Assembly: GCA_022567365.1 (NCBI GenBank)
Contig: JADFHG010000029.1
Coordinates: forward strand, 5,163-12,833
Direction of reading: 5' to 3'
From: Planctomycetota bacterium
GTDB taxonomy: Bacteria; Planctomycetota; Phycisphaerae; UBA1845
DNA length: 7,671 nucleotides
Shown here in pieces: positions 7,298 to 7,671 of this stretch; the first letter of the stretch is position 1, and every line of letters begins with the position of its first letter. The notes under the pieces were generated by a model that saw only the letters and a list, made by a program, of their open reading frames with translations, searched no databases and was not told the origin of the DNA. A program made the position numbers and the translations under genes.

Positions 7298-7451
7298 ATG
7301 TCTCCGGGCGCGAGCTCGCGACCCCATGCAAACGCAACGGTGATCGACCATCTCCAAATCTGCCCTACTTGGCTCGCCACCGAACCGATACGTTGGTAGA
7401 AAGAGTCAAGATTTTGACCATTTGAAACCGCGACCACGGGAGCCCTACGCC
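7298..7451 (+). other. Intergenic region after the efflux operon
   Basis: No clear intrinsic terminator is visible. There is a perfect 12-bp palindrome CGCGAGCTCGCG at 7309-7320, without a loop or a following T-run. A small dyad GTCAA-GATT-TTGAC lies at 7405-7418, 33 bp before the next start, and could be an operator. Base composition becomes visibly more AT-rich from about 7380 onward. I could not identify a convincing promoter. Confidence 0.4.
7438..7442 (+). promoter_or_regulatory. Ribosome binding site of the 3' lipoprotein gene
   Basis: GGGAG lies 9 nt before ATG 7452. It is a good Shine-Dalgarno match at normal spacing and supports this start codon. Confidence 0.55.
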
Positions 7452-7671
7452 ATGAGGACAAACCTGCGAAAGAGTGGCATAGTGATCTTACTCCTGACGT
7501 CAGGCTGCAAGGAGAAAGAGAACTCGCAAGTCCTCGAACCGCCTCAATCCGTCTTGATTTTTTTTGAAGTCTACGGTGACGTACAGCAGGCAATGCAGGA
7601 TGTGATGACTTCTGTTTCTACCGACCCACAAAAGGCGGAGGGAGTTTTGAAGAAAACTGAGATACGTCTTG
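7452..7671 (+). CDS. Small putative lipoprotein of unknown function (3' end beyond the window)
   Basis: Seventy-three codons are visible and the frame is open to the edge. The product begins MRTNLRKSGIVILLLTSGC: a basic N-terminus, a hydrophobic stretch at 9-15 and a lipobox-like TSGC with Cys at 19. The next residues, KEKENS, are charged and polar, as is common for a secreted lipoprotein tether. The visible mature part (VLIFFEVYGDVQQAMQDVMTSVSTDPQKAEGVLKKTEIRL, given here by its two halves 35-54 and 55-74) matches no family I recognise. The gene has its own GGGAG ribosome binding site and a 154-nt gap from the channel gene, and is more AT-rich than the operon, so it may be a separate unit. 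A run of eight Ts (7558-7565) lies within codons 36-38. Confidence is limited by the truncation. Confidence 0.6.
   Translation, partial: MRTNLRKSGIVILLLTSGCKEKENSQVLEPPQSVLIFFEVYGDVQQAMQDVMTSVSTDPQKAEGVLKKTEIRL

Noticed and set aside
7298..7330. Rho-independent terminator after the channel gene
   Set aside because: The CGCGAGCTCGCG palindrome has no loop and no T-run follows it.

Overview
The window is a GC-rich stretch of a Gram-negative chromosome or contig. It is dominated by one complete tripartite RND efflux operon on the + strand: a membrane-fusion protein (706-2226), an inner-membrane RND pump (2227-5424) and an outer-membrane TolC-type channel lipoprotein (5492-7297). A fourth + strand gene, a small putative lipoprotein of unknown function, starts at 7452 and is cut by the right edge. 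The diderm assignment is firm, because the operon needs two membranes. The phylum is not: GC-rich codon use, weak Shine-Dalgarno sites, a possible sigma-54 promoter and GC-rich hairpin repeats would fit Planctomycetota or a relative, but that is only a guess.

Region by region: 1-66 shows nothing I can name. 67-253 is a 187-bp element with 17-bp terminal inverted repeats (16 of 17 matching), a CTAA direct repeat on each side, and three GC-rich hairpins spaced 51 bp apart inside. It looks like a MITE-type non-autonomous transposon. 254-705 has no convincing gene. It holds a sigma-54-like -24/-12 element (382-398), a 20-bp AT-rich dyad (455-474) and GC-rich potential hairpins before the first gene.

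The genes fit a single transport machine. The pump uses proton flux to capture substrates from the inner membrane or periplasm, the fusion protein bridges to the outer membrane, and the lipid-anchored channel releases substrate outside. The stop codon of the fusion protein touches the start codon of the pump, and the channel gene follows after 67 nt with its own ribosome binding site, so the three are probably co-transcribed. The substrate cannot be read from sequence.

Most worth a second look: the MITE-like element with its internally duplicated hairpin module, the predicted sigma-54 promoter plus dyad ahead of an efflux operon, the pump's missing TM10 lysine, and the very long basic leader in front of the channel's lipoprotein signal. 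I see no clearly new multi-gene system here.
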